Source of the DNA: Bretschneidera sinensis
Lineage: Eukaryota; Streptophyta; Magnoliopsida; Brassicales; Akaniaceae
Length of the DNA: 64,000 nucleotides
Direction: 5' to 3'
NCBI GenBank assembly: GCA_023935145.1
Contig: CM043702.1
Coordinates: 76,316,820-76,380,819 of the forward strand
Part shown: positions 1-11,160 of the stretch, piece after piece
Layout: each line of letters starts with the position of its first letter
How positions within the stretch are numbered: the first letter of the stretch is position 1
Notes under the pieces: generated by a model
The model's input: the letters and a program-made list of their open reading frames with translations, nothing else
What the model was told of the DNA's origin: nothing
Databases searched by the model: none
Made by a program: the position numbers and the translations under genes

Positions 1-841
1 ACTCTAACTCTTTCTCTTTACAATGATTGGAATTGATTGTAGAAGAATACAACAGAGATGGAAATAAATGCATTATAAGATAAATATTATCTCTCTTTCA
101 ATAAACAAAGCTTTAAGAATGGCTTAAGAAGGCTTTTGAAAGCTTTAAAGAGCAATTAATGATTTCAAGAATGAATTTAATGTTCTTGTTGGTTGTGTTT
201 GCTCATTTTTTATGGGTTTATATAGTCTTAAACCCATATAGCCGTTACTCACAAAGTAAGGTTGTTGGGGAGTGGTTTGGAGCATTTATTACTCTAAATG
301 GCATTTAGAAATTCAAAATATAACTGTTATTTTCGAGCGTTCAGTCGAATGGATGCTTGGTCAATCAGCGGAACCAAATCACTCTGTTTCAAGTATTTAA
401 CCATATAGTTGACTGAATAGATCATTTAGTCAACTGGGTCAGAGACTTCAATTCTCTGTCCCTCATTCAGTCAATTGAATTAAATCCTTCAATCAACTGG
501 TGTTCTTTCAGTCGACTGAATCATTCATTCAATCGACTAGATGACCTAATACATTGTATTTTTGTTTCCATTTTGATTTATAAAAACAAATGCAATCAAA
601 TATGTTTTTATTAAAAAAAAATTTGTAATCAACTTTAGCCATATAGAGAGAAAAGATTTACATTATAACTCAACTACCTTAAGTCTTAATCTTTTTCTTC
701 GGACTTCTTCCAAGGACACGTACGTAGGTTCTTGAGTATGTACTTCAAGTCTTATCTTTGTACTGAAAACTTTGGTAGTCTAAATTTAACATAATTTAAA
801 CATTTGTTTAGTCATCATTAAAATAAAGTTAGAGGTCAATA
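1..841 (-). mobile_element. Sirevirus-type copia LTR, inverted, cut by window edge
   Basis: Read on the minus strand, this stretch aligns along its length with the LTR at 54590-55725. Shared landmarks are the start ATTGACC...TTTTAATGATGAC (near 841), the AGTCGACTG-type tracts, a TATA box (minus strand, about 216-226) and the GTAAAGAGAAAGAGTT block at the left edge. The outer LTR end is at about 841, so the element body lies beyond the left edge and this is its 5' LTR. Compared with the 1.1 kb copy at 54.6 kb, roughly 0.3 kb of LTR is outside the window. It abuts Tat 3' noncoding sequence, so it probably inserted there. The exact terminus is uncertain by 1-3 bp because the expected TG reads TA. 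Confidence 0.8.
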
Positions 842-2353
842 TTTCCACCCTGGTTAACAAGAATTGAACTCTAGTCAACATCCATCTTTACACGTTGACT
901 AAAGTCAACGATTCCTCTTAACGTGTAACTAAGTGTTCCCGAAGCCATAAAGCTCCACCTCGGTCAATAATAATTTGGACTCTAGTCAACATTCGTCTTC
1001 AAAAGTTGATATCAATCAATGATTCCCTCTAACATGGAACTAAGCGCTCTTGAAGCTATAAAGTTCCACCTCGATCAATAAGAATTATGGTTTCAGTTAA
1101 CACGCCCATTAAAGAGAGATAAAAGACTACTGTCTTACAATTTTTACTACAGGGGAGCTACAGCTTTAACTATGCGATTCCTATTGAAATAGAACTATGA
1201 ATCTTAAGCCTCACATTTCACTCGAGTAAAAAAGGAATTTTGACTTCAGTTGCACTCCCATTAGAGTGGGGTTAAGACCCCAACAATGCAAAACCTCAAG
1301 AAGAAAAGGATTCTAACCCCTACGTCTAAACGAGCCCCAATAAAATTTAAAATGGAACCAAGGCTCACGGCCAAAAAATTCTACTACAGTAGAGCTGTGA
1401 CTTCACCTACATAATTCCTACTAAAGTGGAACTATGACTCTTAAGCCTCATAGTTAACTCGAGAAAGGAAAAAATTATGGTCTCAATCACACTCCTACCA
1501 AAATAGAATTCAGGCCCCGACAATGTCAATCCTTTGGAAAAAGAATTACGGTTCCTATACCTCACAGTTCCACATAGCTATAAGAAGAGCAAGACTCCAA
1601 TTCATAACTCTTATCGACATGGAATTACGGTTTCAAAAACCATAAAATTCCACCTCGAACCATGAGAGTTAAAAAATTTAGTCACACAACCCCAACGAAA
1701 GCACGGTTTCAATCATATGATTCTTGCCAAAAAGAAAGCTTTGTTTCAATCCCTTAAAACCCCCTTGACATGAAATTATGACTCTCAAAGACGTAAAGTT
1801 CCACCTTGAAGCAATAGGACTTCAACCAAAAAAATCCCTACCAAAGAAAGGATTAAAGGCTCTGTTGGTTGTAAAATCCCACCTCGAATCAGTTAAAGAT
1901 TATGACTTCAGTTCAACAATTCCTACCCAAATAAGGACTGTGACTTCAACCGAACAGACAATCCCCGGGTATAAACAAAAACTTTGAAAACCACGTAGCC
2001 TCGCTACAGGTCAAAAGAAACAATAAATCTAGTCATGTTCATCCTCTCCAAAACCAACTACAGTCGATAATATTCCTCTTGACATGAGAATGAGCACTTC
2101 CAAAGTCTCACATTCTTCCCATCAATTCAAGTAGGAAACAAGTTTCAATCACGCGATCCCCACTATGGGAAAACTATAATTCGAGCTACACAGTTTCCAT
2201 CGGTGTAGAATCAAATGCTCCAAACTAAACAGTTCTTCACAAAATAAAATAGAACTTCTAGCTGAGACAAGGACCTTGGCCCCACAAAGGTAACGAGAAA
2301 GACTTATACTCCCTTAAAAATCTCCTCATATCTTCCTAGGGAGTGGGGACATA
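842..2353 (+). repeat. degenerate repeats in 3' noncoding region of a Tat element
   Basis: There is no convincing coding sequence. Degenerate motifs recur, such as TAAAGTTCCACCTCGA (near 950, 1060, 1650, 1790 and 1875) and ACTATGA.TCTTAAGCCTCA. Blocks starting near 1174 and 1411 resemble each other with about 237 bp spacing. The region runs directly into a polypurine tract and a Tat-like LTR, so it is read as the repeat-rich 3' untranslated part of a plus-strand Tat element. Known Tat/Ogre elements carry such hypervariable repeats. The 69-codon ORF at 1778-1987 lies wholly inside these repeats and is not called as a gene. Confidence 0.6.
2338..2353 (+). other. polypurine tract of left Tat element
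   Basis: AGGGAGTGGGGACATA lies immediately before the LTR start TGATGTG. This is the position and composition expected for the plus-strand primer of an LTR retrotransposon. It fixes the orientation of the element as plus. Confidence 0.65.
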
Positions 2354-3025
2354 TGATGTGACCAAGATTATTTGGTCCAATAAAAGTTGGACACAGGGAC
2401 TGCTACTTTCTAGGCAGTAACCTACACCGTCTGTGATGATGGACGCATTGCTTCATACCATGAAGACTCTAATCTTGATGTGAGAACTTATGAGTAGAGA
2501 TTATTTCCCTTAGGGCAGAAATATATTCACAACAGGAAAAGTTCCTGTCAAGACAAGTAAAGACCTTTTTTCGCATAGTTCAATGCTCAAAAGTCACATC
2601 CCAATTGTATCCCACTTCAGAGTCCTAAAGATGAAGGACACCATGCCTATTTAAAGGGGTTCCAGCATGCAAAAGAAGAGAACACATATATACACAGAGA
2701 AAAAAAGAGGATAAAGCTACATAAATGAAAGAAGAAAGAAAAGAAAGAAGAAATGTAAGAAAAACCCATATAATAGGGAGTAAACATATGAGGAATAAAG
2801 AGAATTATCCAGAAATATAAGAAAAACCCATATAACAAAGCATAAACATACGAGGAATAAAGAGAATTTCCCAATTCTTTCCTTCTCCCTTACACTCTCT
2901 CACCTCGGTATCCTTCTCAATTCCCTTCTTACCTCTTTTCAAATATGTCAACTAATTTAATCATCGAAGGGTCATTCCTAGAGCACAACACTCTGGGAGA
3001 CTTTCCTTGCAGGTGCTCACATACA
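2354..3025 (+). mobile_element. Tat-type 3' LTR
   Basis: It begins TGATGTGACC after a polypurine tract and ends about CACATACA. A TATA-like box (TATTTAAAGG, 2648-2657) is followed by a purine-rich transcribed part and then the sequence ATCGAAGGGTC...TTGCAGGTGC, which resembles 3' ends of Tat LTRs as I know them. No partner LTR is in the window, so the body of this element lies beneath or left of the inverted Sirevirus LTR. A right-hand target duplication could not be tested. The Phe-rich minus-strand ORF at 2647-2874 is a shadow of its purine-rich part. Confidence 0.6.
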
Positions 3026-3789
3026 CTAGACGAATGTTAAACCTAGCCTCCTCACAATCCTCTTGCTCAATGATGTCCTCGAACAATACCACTTTGAAGG
3101 TCAAGAAAGACAAGGTATCTTTCATAATCTTTTTTGGGAATCAACACATAGCATGTTGAGTGTTCACACCCACATTTATTATTTATTTTGATACAACAAA
3201 TTTAACAGGCTATTAGATCATATATAGTTCAAATGATAACTGCAAAAATAAAAAATAAAAAATGGTTATGAGGTAAAGGGAAAAAAGTAATAAATCATGA
3301 TAATTATTTTGATTACTTAATTGTTAACATTGATGAAACTGACTTCAACTCCCCAAAGAGTGGTTGCTTAGACTATGACCCATTTGGTTTTTCACTTTGT
3401 TGTTCATGTGGTCATTTACATAATTTAGGGGTTAACACCTAACGTCAAGATTCAATATAACTATATGAATATTAATAGTCTAAATTGATAATACCACTAA
3501 TTGCAATTATAATTTATAAGAAGAAAATTATACCATAAACACTTTTCTATTAGGATAATGGACATGAACCACCTAATACTTATCAATGAAAAAATTATTT
3601 ACATGAAAAAAATGATAATCAATTCAATTTTTATATTGGTAGGCATGTAAATTGTCGTATAATACAAAGTTAATTTTGACATATTTTAATTTGTTTTCAG
3701 CTTTTGATTTAATTTAAAAGAATATTCAAATCATGGATGTTTGTCTAACTCTACTTCTTGAATATATTTTAACAAAAATAATAAACCTA
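3026..3789. other. AT-rich sequence without gene
   Basis: No ORF or recognisable element was found. A short stretch at about 3060-3140 resembles 37400-37490 in base sequence and in a minus-strand reading frame (KKDYERYLVF versus KKDDEWFLVF), which may mark an unrecognised dispersed repeat. The remainder is AT-rich intergenic-type DNA. Confidence 0.4.
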
Positions 3790-4154
3790 GAGTGAGTTTG
3801 GGATTACCGTAGTGTTTTTAAAAGTACAGTAACAAAAGTGTTATGAGATAATCACAACTAGTATCTCAACACACGCTAACGCACATGTTGATCTACTCTT
3901 CTATCAGATTAAAGAAGCTAGCATCTCCACGCGCCTGTTGATATGCTCTTCAATAAGATTAAACAAAACAATGAGATAATGAGAAGAATGTTATATCTAA
4001 GCAAGAGAGAATTTGACTAATGTGTATACTTTTCTTATTTATTTTTTTAATCTTAGTATTTCGTTTAATCCCATTGAGGAGCAAATCAACACCCGCATAG
4101 TGCATGTTGAGATGCTAACTTCTTTAATCTGATAGAAAAGCGCAAGTTGAGATG
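3790..4154. mobile_element. fold-back MITE-like element, right arm split by insertion
   Basis: A left arm at about 3855-3965 is the imperfect inverse of about 4050-4154. The shared core is CTATCAGATTAAAGAAG followed by TAGCATCTC, and an AT-rich loop of about 85 bp lies between the arms. The complement of the left-arm segment CACAACTAG appears as CTAGTTGTG only at 10418-10426, beyond the inserted 6.3 kb element. The outer sequence GAGTTTGGGATTACC at 3794-3808 resembles plant hAT MITE termini. Its matching right terminus is missing, apparently lost at the junction with the truncated LTR near 10464. Family assignment is tentative; the inverted repeat itself is plain. Confidence 0.6.
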
Positions 4155-4653
4155 TGTTGATGCTAAAAATATGTCAAATGAGCTCACGGACCCCTGCACA
4201 CCTTGAAGACACGTAAACTAAAAGTCGCCCAGGGGTTTTTCTCTAGAGGGAATCTCCTATGCCTAAGTTAGTATATGGCTTAAGGAGATAAACTAAAGAA
4301 TATTTAAAGTAAGTTGTGAATGTATACTTTTGATGATGAGGAGCCCTTTATATAGTGTTTTGGAGTAGAATTAAATTAGAAGAATGACTTATCACTTTAG
4401 TGTTGTGATAGGAATAACTTTTGCATAGATAAGATTGGAGTTATTTGTAAACTAGATTTGTTTAAATAAAAGTTTATCTATAAGCTAGAGTGGTGGAGTG
4501 GCATCAGGACATTGGTATAGAATTACTGTTACGCCTTTTGCTAAATATCAGCATCAGATTGGCTGCTCTATTTGAGTTATTAAATTAGAATTTTTCCATT
4601 GGAGATTGACATGTGTCATTATTCTATTGGACAAGGAATTTTCCCCTATATTA
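4155..4653 (-). mobile_element. 3' LTR of the non-coding element
   Basis: It starts TGTTGATGC on the plus strand and matches 9930-10412 nearly end to end, including GAGCTCACG, CACGTAAACTAAA and TATAGTGTTTTGGAG. The TATA box on the minus strand (TATATAAAGGG type) lies at about 4350. The 3' LTR is assigned by the purine-rich tract just inside it. Confidence 0.85.
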
Positions 4654-4676
4654 GATGCCCCCCACTTCCTTGAGTG
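4654..4676 (-). other. polypurine tract of the non-coding element
   Basis: On the minus strand this reads AAGGAAGTGGGGGGCATC directly before the LTR start. This is the standard plus-strand primer position and orients the element leftward. Confidence 0.65.
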
Positions 4677-5064
4677 CAATTATGTGGTCGAGGAAGTAGA
4701 GTTCATTTGAAGTACAGTTTAGATTAAGTCTGACATTGTTTTGGCTACCCAGGTACTAAGGAAGAGAATGATAGACTCGAAACTTATTCGAGCAGTATGA
4801 GGGATAGTGCGGGGCTACCCTTTGAATGTATATGAGAAGGATAGCTTAGTGCTATCTACTCAGGTGGAGACATGGACTCCAAGGAGACCTGAGAGCTCAA
4901 AGCTTCATCGAAGAGGAAAGTAATGAGTGTGACGTAAAAATTGGTTTGAATTCCTCAAAATGAGGCAGGTGACGAGTCTGAGTAATATGGATATAAGTAA
5001 AAAATGGCAAGTCCAAGTTGTTCGGACTTGAAATGGAGATGCGTTCTTTGAAATTGTGATGACA

Positions 5065-5860
5065 AGTCTAAGGAGATGTCATTGAACCAAACTGCTCAGT
5101 GTTTAGAGATTTAGTTCGAGGAAATTATATTAAGCATAACTACTCAGATTTTGGAGAACAAATCTAAAGAGATGACACTCAGTTAAGCTGCTCGGAGTTT
5201 AGCGATTAGGTCCGAGAAGATTCCATTGAGCAAAACTGTTCGGAGTTTGGAAAATAGGTCTGAAGAGATGACACTCAGTCAAACTACTAATAGTTTGGTG
5301 ACTAGGTCCAATGAGATTGCATTGTCAAAAATTGTTTGGAGCTTAGCGAATAGGTCCGAGGAAATGACATTCATCCAAACTGCCCAAAGTTTAAGGATTA
5401 GGTCCGAGGATATTGTATTGACTAAAACTACTATGAGTTTGGTGAACAGGTCCAACGAGATGACACTCAGTCAAACTACTTAGAGTTTGGAGATTAGGTC
5501 TTAATAGATTGCATTGAACAAAACTGCTTAGAGTTTGGCGAACAAGTCCAAGGAGATGACACTGAGTCAAACAATTCGAATTTTGATGAACAGGTCTGAG
5601 GAGATTGCATTGAGTAAAACTGCTCAGATTTTGGCGAACAGGTTCAAGAAGATGACATTTAGTCAAATTGCTCAGAGTTTGGGGAATAGGTTAGAGAAGA
5701 ATGACTTAGATCAAACTCTTTGGGTTATAGAGATAGGTCCGATGAGGATGCTAGGGATCAAACACCTTAGAATCGTGAAGATAGGTTTCGAGGAGAATGA
5801 CATGGATCAAACTCCCTAGAATCATGGAGATAGGTCCGAGGAGGATGTTATGGATTAAAC
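5065..5860. repeat. 48-bp tandem array, about 16 copies
   Basis: The motif AGGTCCGAGGAGATGAC recurs every 48 bp (GG of the motif at 5209, 5257, 5305, 5353, 5401, 5449 and onward). Units are diverged but spacing is strictly kept. Because 48 is divisible by three, open frames appear by chance (5226-5483 and 5535-5819 give a 16-residue repeat of the type MTLSQT..SL.NRSEE). Frames are also open on the other strand, and stops occur, so I do not call a protein. Confidence 0.85.
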
Positions 5861-5868
5861 TCCTCAGA

Positions 5869-7056
5869 GTTGATAGAAAAACTAGATCGAGGTCAAAGTA
5901 GCTCAGGGTTACCTCTTCAGAGTTGATGGAGAAACTAAGCTAAGGCAAAAATAACTCGGGGCTAGCTAATAAGAGTTGATAGAGAAACTAAGCTGATGCC
6001 GAAGTAGCTCTAGGCTACCTTCTTAGAGTTAATAGAGAAACTGAGTTGAGGTCGAAGTAGCTCGGGTCTACCTCTTTAGAGCTGATGAAGAAACTAGATC
6101 GAAGTCGAAGTAGCTCGGGCTATGTCCTTGGAGGTAACAAAGAAACTGAGCTGAGCACAAAGTAGCTCGGAGCTACCTCCCTAGTGCTAATGGAGAAACT
6201 AATTTGAGTTCGAAGTAGCTCGGGGCCACCTTCTCAGAATTGATGGAGAAACTGAGCTGAGATTGAAGTAACTCAGGGCTACCTCTCCAAGGTTGATAGA
6301 AAAACTGAGCTTAGACTGAAGTAGATCGGGGCTACTTCCTCGGAGCTGATGGAGAAACTAGTCTTAGGCCAAAGTAGCTCGGAGCTACATCTTCAGGGAT
6401 GATGAAGAAACTCAGCTAAGATCAAAGTAGCTCTGGGCTACCTCCCCAAGGCTGATGAAGAAACTGAGCTGAGACCAAAGTAACTCGAGGTTACCTCCTT
6501 AATGCTAATGAAAAAACTAGTCTGAGGCTGAAGTAACTCGAAGCTACCTCTTCCGGGCTGATGAAAAAACTGAGTTGAGATCAAAGTAGCTCAAGGCTAC
6601 CTCTTCGAAGTTGAGAGAAAAACTGATTCGAGGATGAAGTAGCTCAGGTCTTCCTCTTCAGGGCTAATCGAGAAACTGAGCTGATATCGAAGTAGCTCAG
6701 GATTACCTCTTCAGCGCTGATGGAGAAACTAGACCGAGGTCGAAGTAGCTTAGGGCTACATCCTTAGATCTAATAAAGAAACTAAGCTGAGGTCGAAGTA
6801 GCTTGAGGTAACCTCCTTATAGCTAATGGATAAACTAAGCCGATGCTAAAGTAGCTCAAGGCTACCTCCTTAAAGCTGATGAAGAAGCTGAATAAAGGTC
6901 ATAGTAGCTTGGGGCTACCTCCTCAGGGCTGATAGAGAAACTGGTCTAAGGTTGAAGGTTGAAGTAAGTCAAAGCTGCCTCCTCGAAGTTGATGGAGAAA
7001 CTAAGCTGAGGTCGAAGTAACTTGGGGTTGCCTCCTCAAAGACTTAGAGTTGATGG
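5869..7056. repeat. 53-bp tandem array, about 22 copies
   Basis: The unit begins GTTGATGGAGAAACT and includes GAAGTAGCTCGGGGCTACC. Starts at 5869, 5922, 6028, 6081, 6134, 6186, 6239 and 6292 show a 53-bp period. AGTAGCTCGGGGCTAC contains the near-palindrome GTAGC..GGCTAC, so each unit can form a small hairpin. It adjoins the 48-bp array but is unrelated to it in sequence. Confidence 0.85.
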
Positions 7057-7989
7057 CAAAATTGAAGTGTCAGAACGTTTTAGGCTTATGGGTACTTCTG
7101 TTCCTAGGTTTATGTATTTTATTGGTCGAGGCCCAACTGTTTTAGAACCTTTTAGGCCGAGGCTTCTTTCGATTATATGTAGGCAAGCTTACTAGTTTAA
7201 ACACAGTTGTCAGTGTTTGGCCCAAGTTGATTATGGAGGTCGCTCAGTGTGCTTAAGGCCAATTGAATGGGCTAGGATTTGAGAGCTTATAGCCCATTTT
7301 TTAATGCCGATGCGAGGCCTAAGATTAAGCCGACGTGAGGCCTAAGATAAGGCCCATGATTAGGTCGAGGTGAGGCTGAGAATGAGACCCAAAATGAGGC
7401 TGAGGATGAGGCCCAATATGAGACCGAGTTATTAAAGTAGAATGTGAGATGCTTTGTTAGCATAGGAAATTGCTTTGTATTTTATGACGATTACGTTCAT
7501 TAATGATCATAGTCGTAGATTAGATCGGGTCTGAGAGGCACCTAAAGGTGCTAGATTATCTTAAAAGATGATGGATGTAAGTACCACTCTTTCCCGTATG
7601 GGACCCATACATTCGGCTTATTACCCAAGGCCACTCCTGTTAAAGAAGGTAGATATGGTGAGAGTATGGATTATAATGAGTAGGCATGTGGAAATGAGAG
7701 AAACCAATGACTTATAGTATTGACTGGGTCAAGTTTAAGGATTTGGAGGGCTAAGTGTAATCTCCTCGGAGGGGGTATTGAGTAGACTATGACTTGTTCC
7801 TTTAATAGTTTAGTATAAATCAAGTCTAAGGTTTAAGATAGGTCAACATTATCTTCTCGAAGGTGAAGACATGATGAAGACATGGGTTCGAGGTTTGAGG
7901 TCGGTCGGACCTATCTCCTCAGAACTAAAGAGCTTTAGTGCGTCATTGGCTAACAATTTTGAATGAACCACAATCCTATGCCATTGGTT
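7057..7989. other. non-coding interior
   Basis: No gene is visible. Around 7300-7440 there is a degenerate short repeat with GATGAGGCC..AGATGAG-type words. The rest has no recognisable feature. Confidence 0.5.
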
Positions 7990-8164
7990 GACGACTTTAG
8001 ATGCATCACCAGGTGATGGATTTATATGCATTACTGGGTGACGTATTTAGATGCGTCACTAGGTGACAATTTTAGATGTGTCACTAGGTGACAGCTTTAG
8101 ATGCGTCTCTGGGTGACAACTTTAGTTGCGTTACTGAGTAACGACTTTTAGTGTAGTGATTATA
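7990..8164. repeat. 25-bp tandem array with palindromic core, 7 copies
   Basis: Seven units of exactly 25 bp of the type GACGACTTTAGATGCGTCAC. Junctions between units read GTCACTAGGTGAC or close variants, an interrupted palindrome, so each junction can fold as a hairpin. Confidence 0.85.
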
Positions 8165-9105
8165 ACAGTTTAATTGATATGGAATCTTGATAATACATGA
8201 AGTAAAGAAAAATTGTACCTGATTGTGAATGAACATGATGTTTTCTAGTTGTTTGAACTCCATTGGTTCGGGTTTGGGGCATGTTTGAGGCTATTTGGTG
8301 AAGAAATAACAATTCTTCCTTTAACCGTTTGTAAGAAACTTGCCTGAGGAAGTCGAATTTCAAAATTCTAAGGCTGGTTCTAGAAAAGAGAGGCTAAAAA
8401 ACCTTAGGAACTGGATATTCCATGTATAAAACTAAGCTCGAAGTTGGTGAACTAATTAGTCAAACTGTGAATCAAAATAAATGGTTTATGAAGAACCTCA
8501 TTTGTTCAAGCTGAATTTTTGAATTCTAAGCCCGGATTTGAAACGAACACATCATGCAACCTTAGGAACCAATCGTATTGGATCTTAAACCAGGTTAAAA
8601 ATAGCTAAACTGGATGGTCAAAGTGGTGAACCGGGTGGTCAAACCTTGTTGAACCTGCTAGTTGAGTCAACTGACATAGTGATGCTGTGGTTCTTAAGTG
8701 GTGATGATATGGGGCCTAGGTGGTGATGGCGTGGTGTCACTTGCTTATGTCACTTGCTTATGTTATGTTGACGTCACTTGCTGACGTCATTTGCTGATTA
8801 GGCTTTGACCTACCATTGAGGAGAAGACATGTGGGTGTAGCTTGTTATCTTTGAATATGAGATAAGAATCATAGTATCTAATGAATAATGAAGACACAAC
8901 ATGCGGGAATGACAGATTTGAAGAGATAATGGGTAATTTGAATGTCTAATAAGATCTGTACATGTGCAAGATGGATAAAGATCAATTTAAGTGTCTAATC
9001 AGCATTGGACATGTGGCATGAGCTTTCTTTTTAAAGGGGAATGTTGACCATTGTAGTGTTACCGTCTGTTAGTTTAACCAGGCAATTTTTGACCGTCGAA
9101 GAACC
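8165..9105. other. non-coding interior
   Basis: No gene found. Small local duplications such as GACGTCACTTGCTGACGTCA (about 8770-8800) are present. Minus-strand ORFs here are short and show no domain. Confidence 0.5.
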
Positions 9106-9720
9106 AAATTGCTGTGAAACGTTTTCGACATACTCAGAGGAGGTTACCGAGGCACCCTATGGAGGTGGTTCTAATTTTTGATGGCCAGATTTTTACAGAT
9201 AGTCGGTCAATTTTCATTTTTCAGCAAAGATTCGAGGTGGCTCGGGATGGTTTTTTGACATTTAATTGTCATAAATTTTGATACATCTATAGATCGAAGT
9301 CCGAAAACTCTGATTGTGTGACCTGATCTGCATTTTGATAATTAGATTTTAACATATCTGACGGTCAAAATTCCATATTTTCGAAAAAATTTAATAGTTT
9401 CAATGGAGGACTTTTTAAATTTCGATCGCCGTGAAACTTTAACGAGATGTAGATCAGAGGCCGAAGAATCTATTTCTGTAGGCTGATTTTAATTTTGATG
9501 GTCGAATTTTGAAAAATCTGATTGTCAAAATTATGTTTTTCCAGCAAACTTTAACAGCTCAGAATAGATGACTTTCTAACGTCCGATCGCCGTGAAACTT
9601 TGAATAAATGTAGATCGAAGGCAGGAGAATTTGTTTCTATGGGCTGATTTGAGTTTTGATGGTTGGATTTTGATAGATCTGATGGTCAAAATTCTATTCC
9701 AAACTATATTTCGGTGGTGC
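9106..9720. repeat. about 160-bp tandem array near the 5' LTR, about 4 copies
   Basis: Units starting near 9106, 9267, 9423 and 9584 share CGATCGCCGTGAAACTTT, GTAGATCGAAG and TTTTGATGGTCGAATTTT. The last two complete units are clearly alike; the first is strongly diverged. It lies between the 5' LTR and the rest of the interior. Confidence 0.7.
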
Positions 9721-9797
9721 ACAAGGACGTTCTTAGATCTGAAGAGATCTTCTATTTTTCGCAGTTGTGGATCTGTGGCTCATCTTTAATGGCATCT

Positions 9798-9903
<106 letters not shown>

Positions 9904-9905
9904 TT

Positions 9906-9929
9906 GTCGTGCCCATAGACAGTGCTATC
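9906..9929 (-). other. decayed primer-binding site
   Basis: On the minus strand this reads GATAGCACTGTCTATGGGCAC directly after the LTR. It resembles the TGGCGCCGTCTGTGGG type of gypsy primer site, with several transitions. It supports the leftward orientation. Confidence 0.5.
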
Positions 9930-10412
9930 TGTTGATGCCAAAAATTTTCCAGATGAGCTCACGACCCCTGCACACATGGAAGACACGTAAACTAAAAAGT
10001 CCCCCAGGGGACTCTCCGATGCCTAAGTTAGTATAGGGCTTAAAGAGATAAACTGGAGAATATTTATTATAAGTTATGAATGTATACCTTTGATGGTGAG
10101 AGCCCCCTCATATAGTGTTTTGGAGTACAATCCAATTAGGAGAGCGACTGATCACTTTATTATTGTGATAGGAATAAAACTCTCATAGATAAGATTGGGG
10201 TTATCCGTAAGGTTGATTTGTTTAATAAGAGCTTATTTATAAGTTGGAGTGGCGGAGTGGTATCAGGACATTGGTGTGGAATTACCATTATGCCTTTTGT
10301 CAGATGTCGGCGTTAGATTGGTTACTCTGTCTGAGTTATGAAATTATTATTTTGCCCTTAGAGATTGATATGTGTCATTATGCTATTGAAGATGAAATTT
10401 TCCCTTACATCA
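9930..10412 (-). mobile_element. 5' LTR of the non-coding element
   Basis: It starts TGTTGATGCC on the plus strand and ends TTACATCA, followed by target duplication AGATG. It matches 4155-4653 and, inverted, 38519-39026. Confidence 0.85.
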
Positions 10413-10463
10413 AGATGCTAGTTGTGGAGCCTTACAAAATAAATTCTTATCATACAACCTAAT

Positions 10464-10926
10464 TGTTGAGAAGCTCTAAGAGTCTCTCACATTTTAACTT
10501 CTTCACATTCTCTAGATTAATTGCACTGAACATGCCACGTGTTCAAATATTTTACTCCACTACGTGAGTTATTTCTAATTGTGGCCACTTTTATCTTAGC
10601 CAAATTAAACACACGACTTTTGATTTATCCTCGATCCCTGAAGAGTCAGATTACCAGTTATGTGCGCTTGAGGTTGAGTAAAAATTTCTTAAGCTTGTCA
10701 GCCTCAAGTCCTCAAGTTATCTTATTTATCTCGATGTTGTCCCTAAAACTTGTCTTTTAAAAATTCTTGTTTAGTGAGCTTTTTTTATAACTAAGTCATC
10801 TTATCTCATTTAATTCTCCTATCATGCCTCTTCTTTTTGCAGTCGTATTCTCTCTTACTTGCTATGGCCTTTCCATATGGCCTAATCAGGGCATGCCACC
10901 ACATTAAATTATTTTTAGTATAAACA
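10464..10926 (-). mobile_element. truncated 3' LTR of element A
   Basis: It aligns with about 37071-37385 and extends to TATAAACA at 10926. Shared blocks include CTCTAGATTAATTG, ACGTGTTCAAAT, AAACTTGTCTTTTAAAA and GCCTTTCCA.ATGGCC. About 0.5 kb of the LTR (the U5 side) is missing at the left, where the sequence joins the remnant of the fold-back element. Confidence 0.8.
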
Positions 10927-10946
10927 ATTACCCCTCACACACGATT
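10927..10946 (-). other. polypurine tract of element A
   Basis: The minus strand reads GTGTGTGAGGGGTAAT immediately before the LTR start TGTTTATAC. This fits a plus-strand primer and makes 10464-10926 the 3' LTR. Confidence 0.65.
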
Positions 10947-11019
10947 GGTTCGAAGACAAGAACCATTGGGCATGATTACACAAGATCTTTCGTTTCCTTA
11001 GGGATTTAAATCTGTTGTG

Positions 11020-11160
11020 CTTTCGTACTCAATAAATACCTTATTTCCTTTTCTGATTCTCTTCAAACATTCTCTTTGCAATCCTTAGCACTTCTAAATT
11101 TCTTCATCACCTTCAACCTTCTGTTCAATCTATTCTTCTTCAAATTACTTCAATTTCTCA
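11020..11160 (+). promoter_or_regulatory. possible promoter and leader of the antisense ORF
   Basis: An AT-rich TATA-like stretch (CAATAAATACC, about 11029-11039) is followed by about 120 bp of CT-rich leader (CTTCTTCAAATTACTTC and similar) directly before ATGGCTAGTAAAGG at 11161. The layout resembles a plant promoter plus pyrimidine-rich 5' leader. It is inferred from composition only. Confidence 0.35.

Noticed and set aside
1778..1987. 69-codon ORF in the left Tat 3' region
   Set aside because: Sits wholly in degenerate repeats, with no domain and no coding signal.
5226..5819. ORFs with a 16-residue repeat resembling a structural repeat protein
   Set aside because: The 48-bp array keeps any frame open; both strands are open, starts are arbitrary and stops interrupt.
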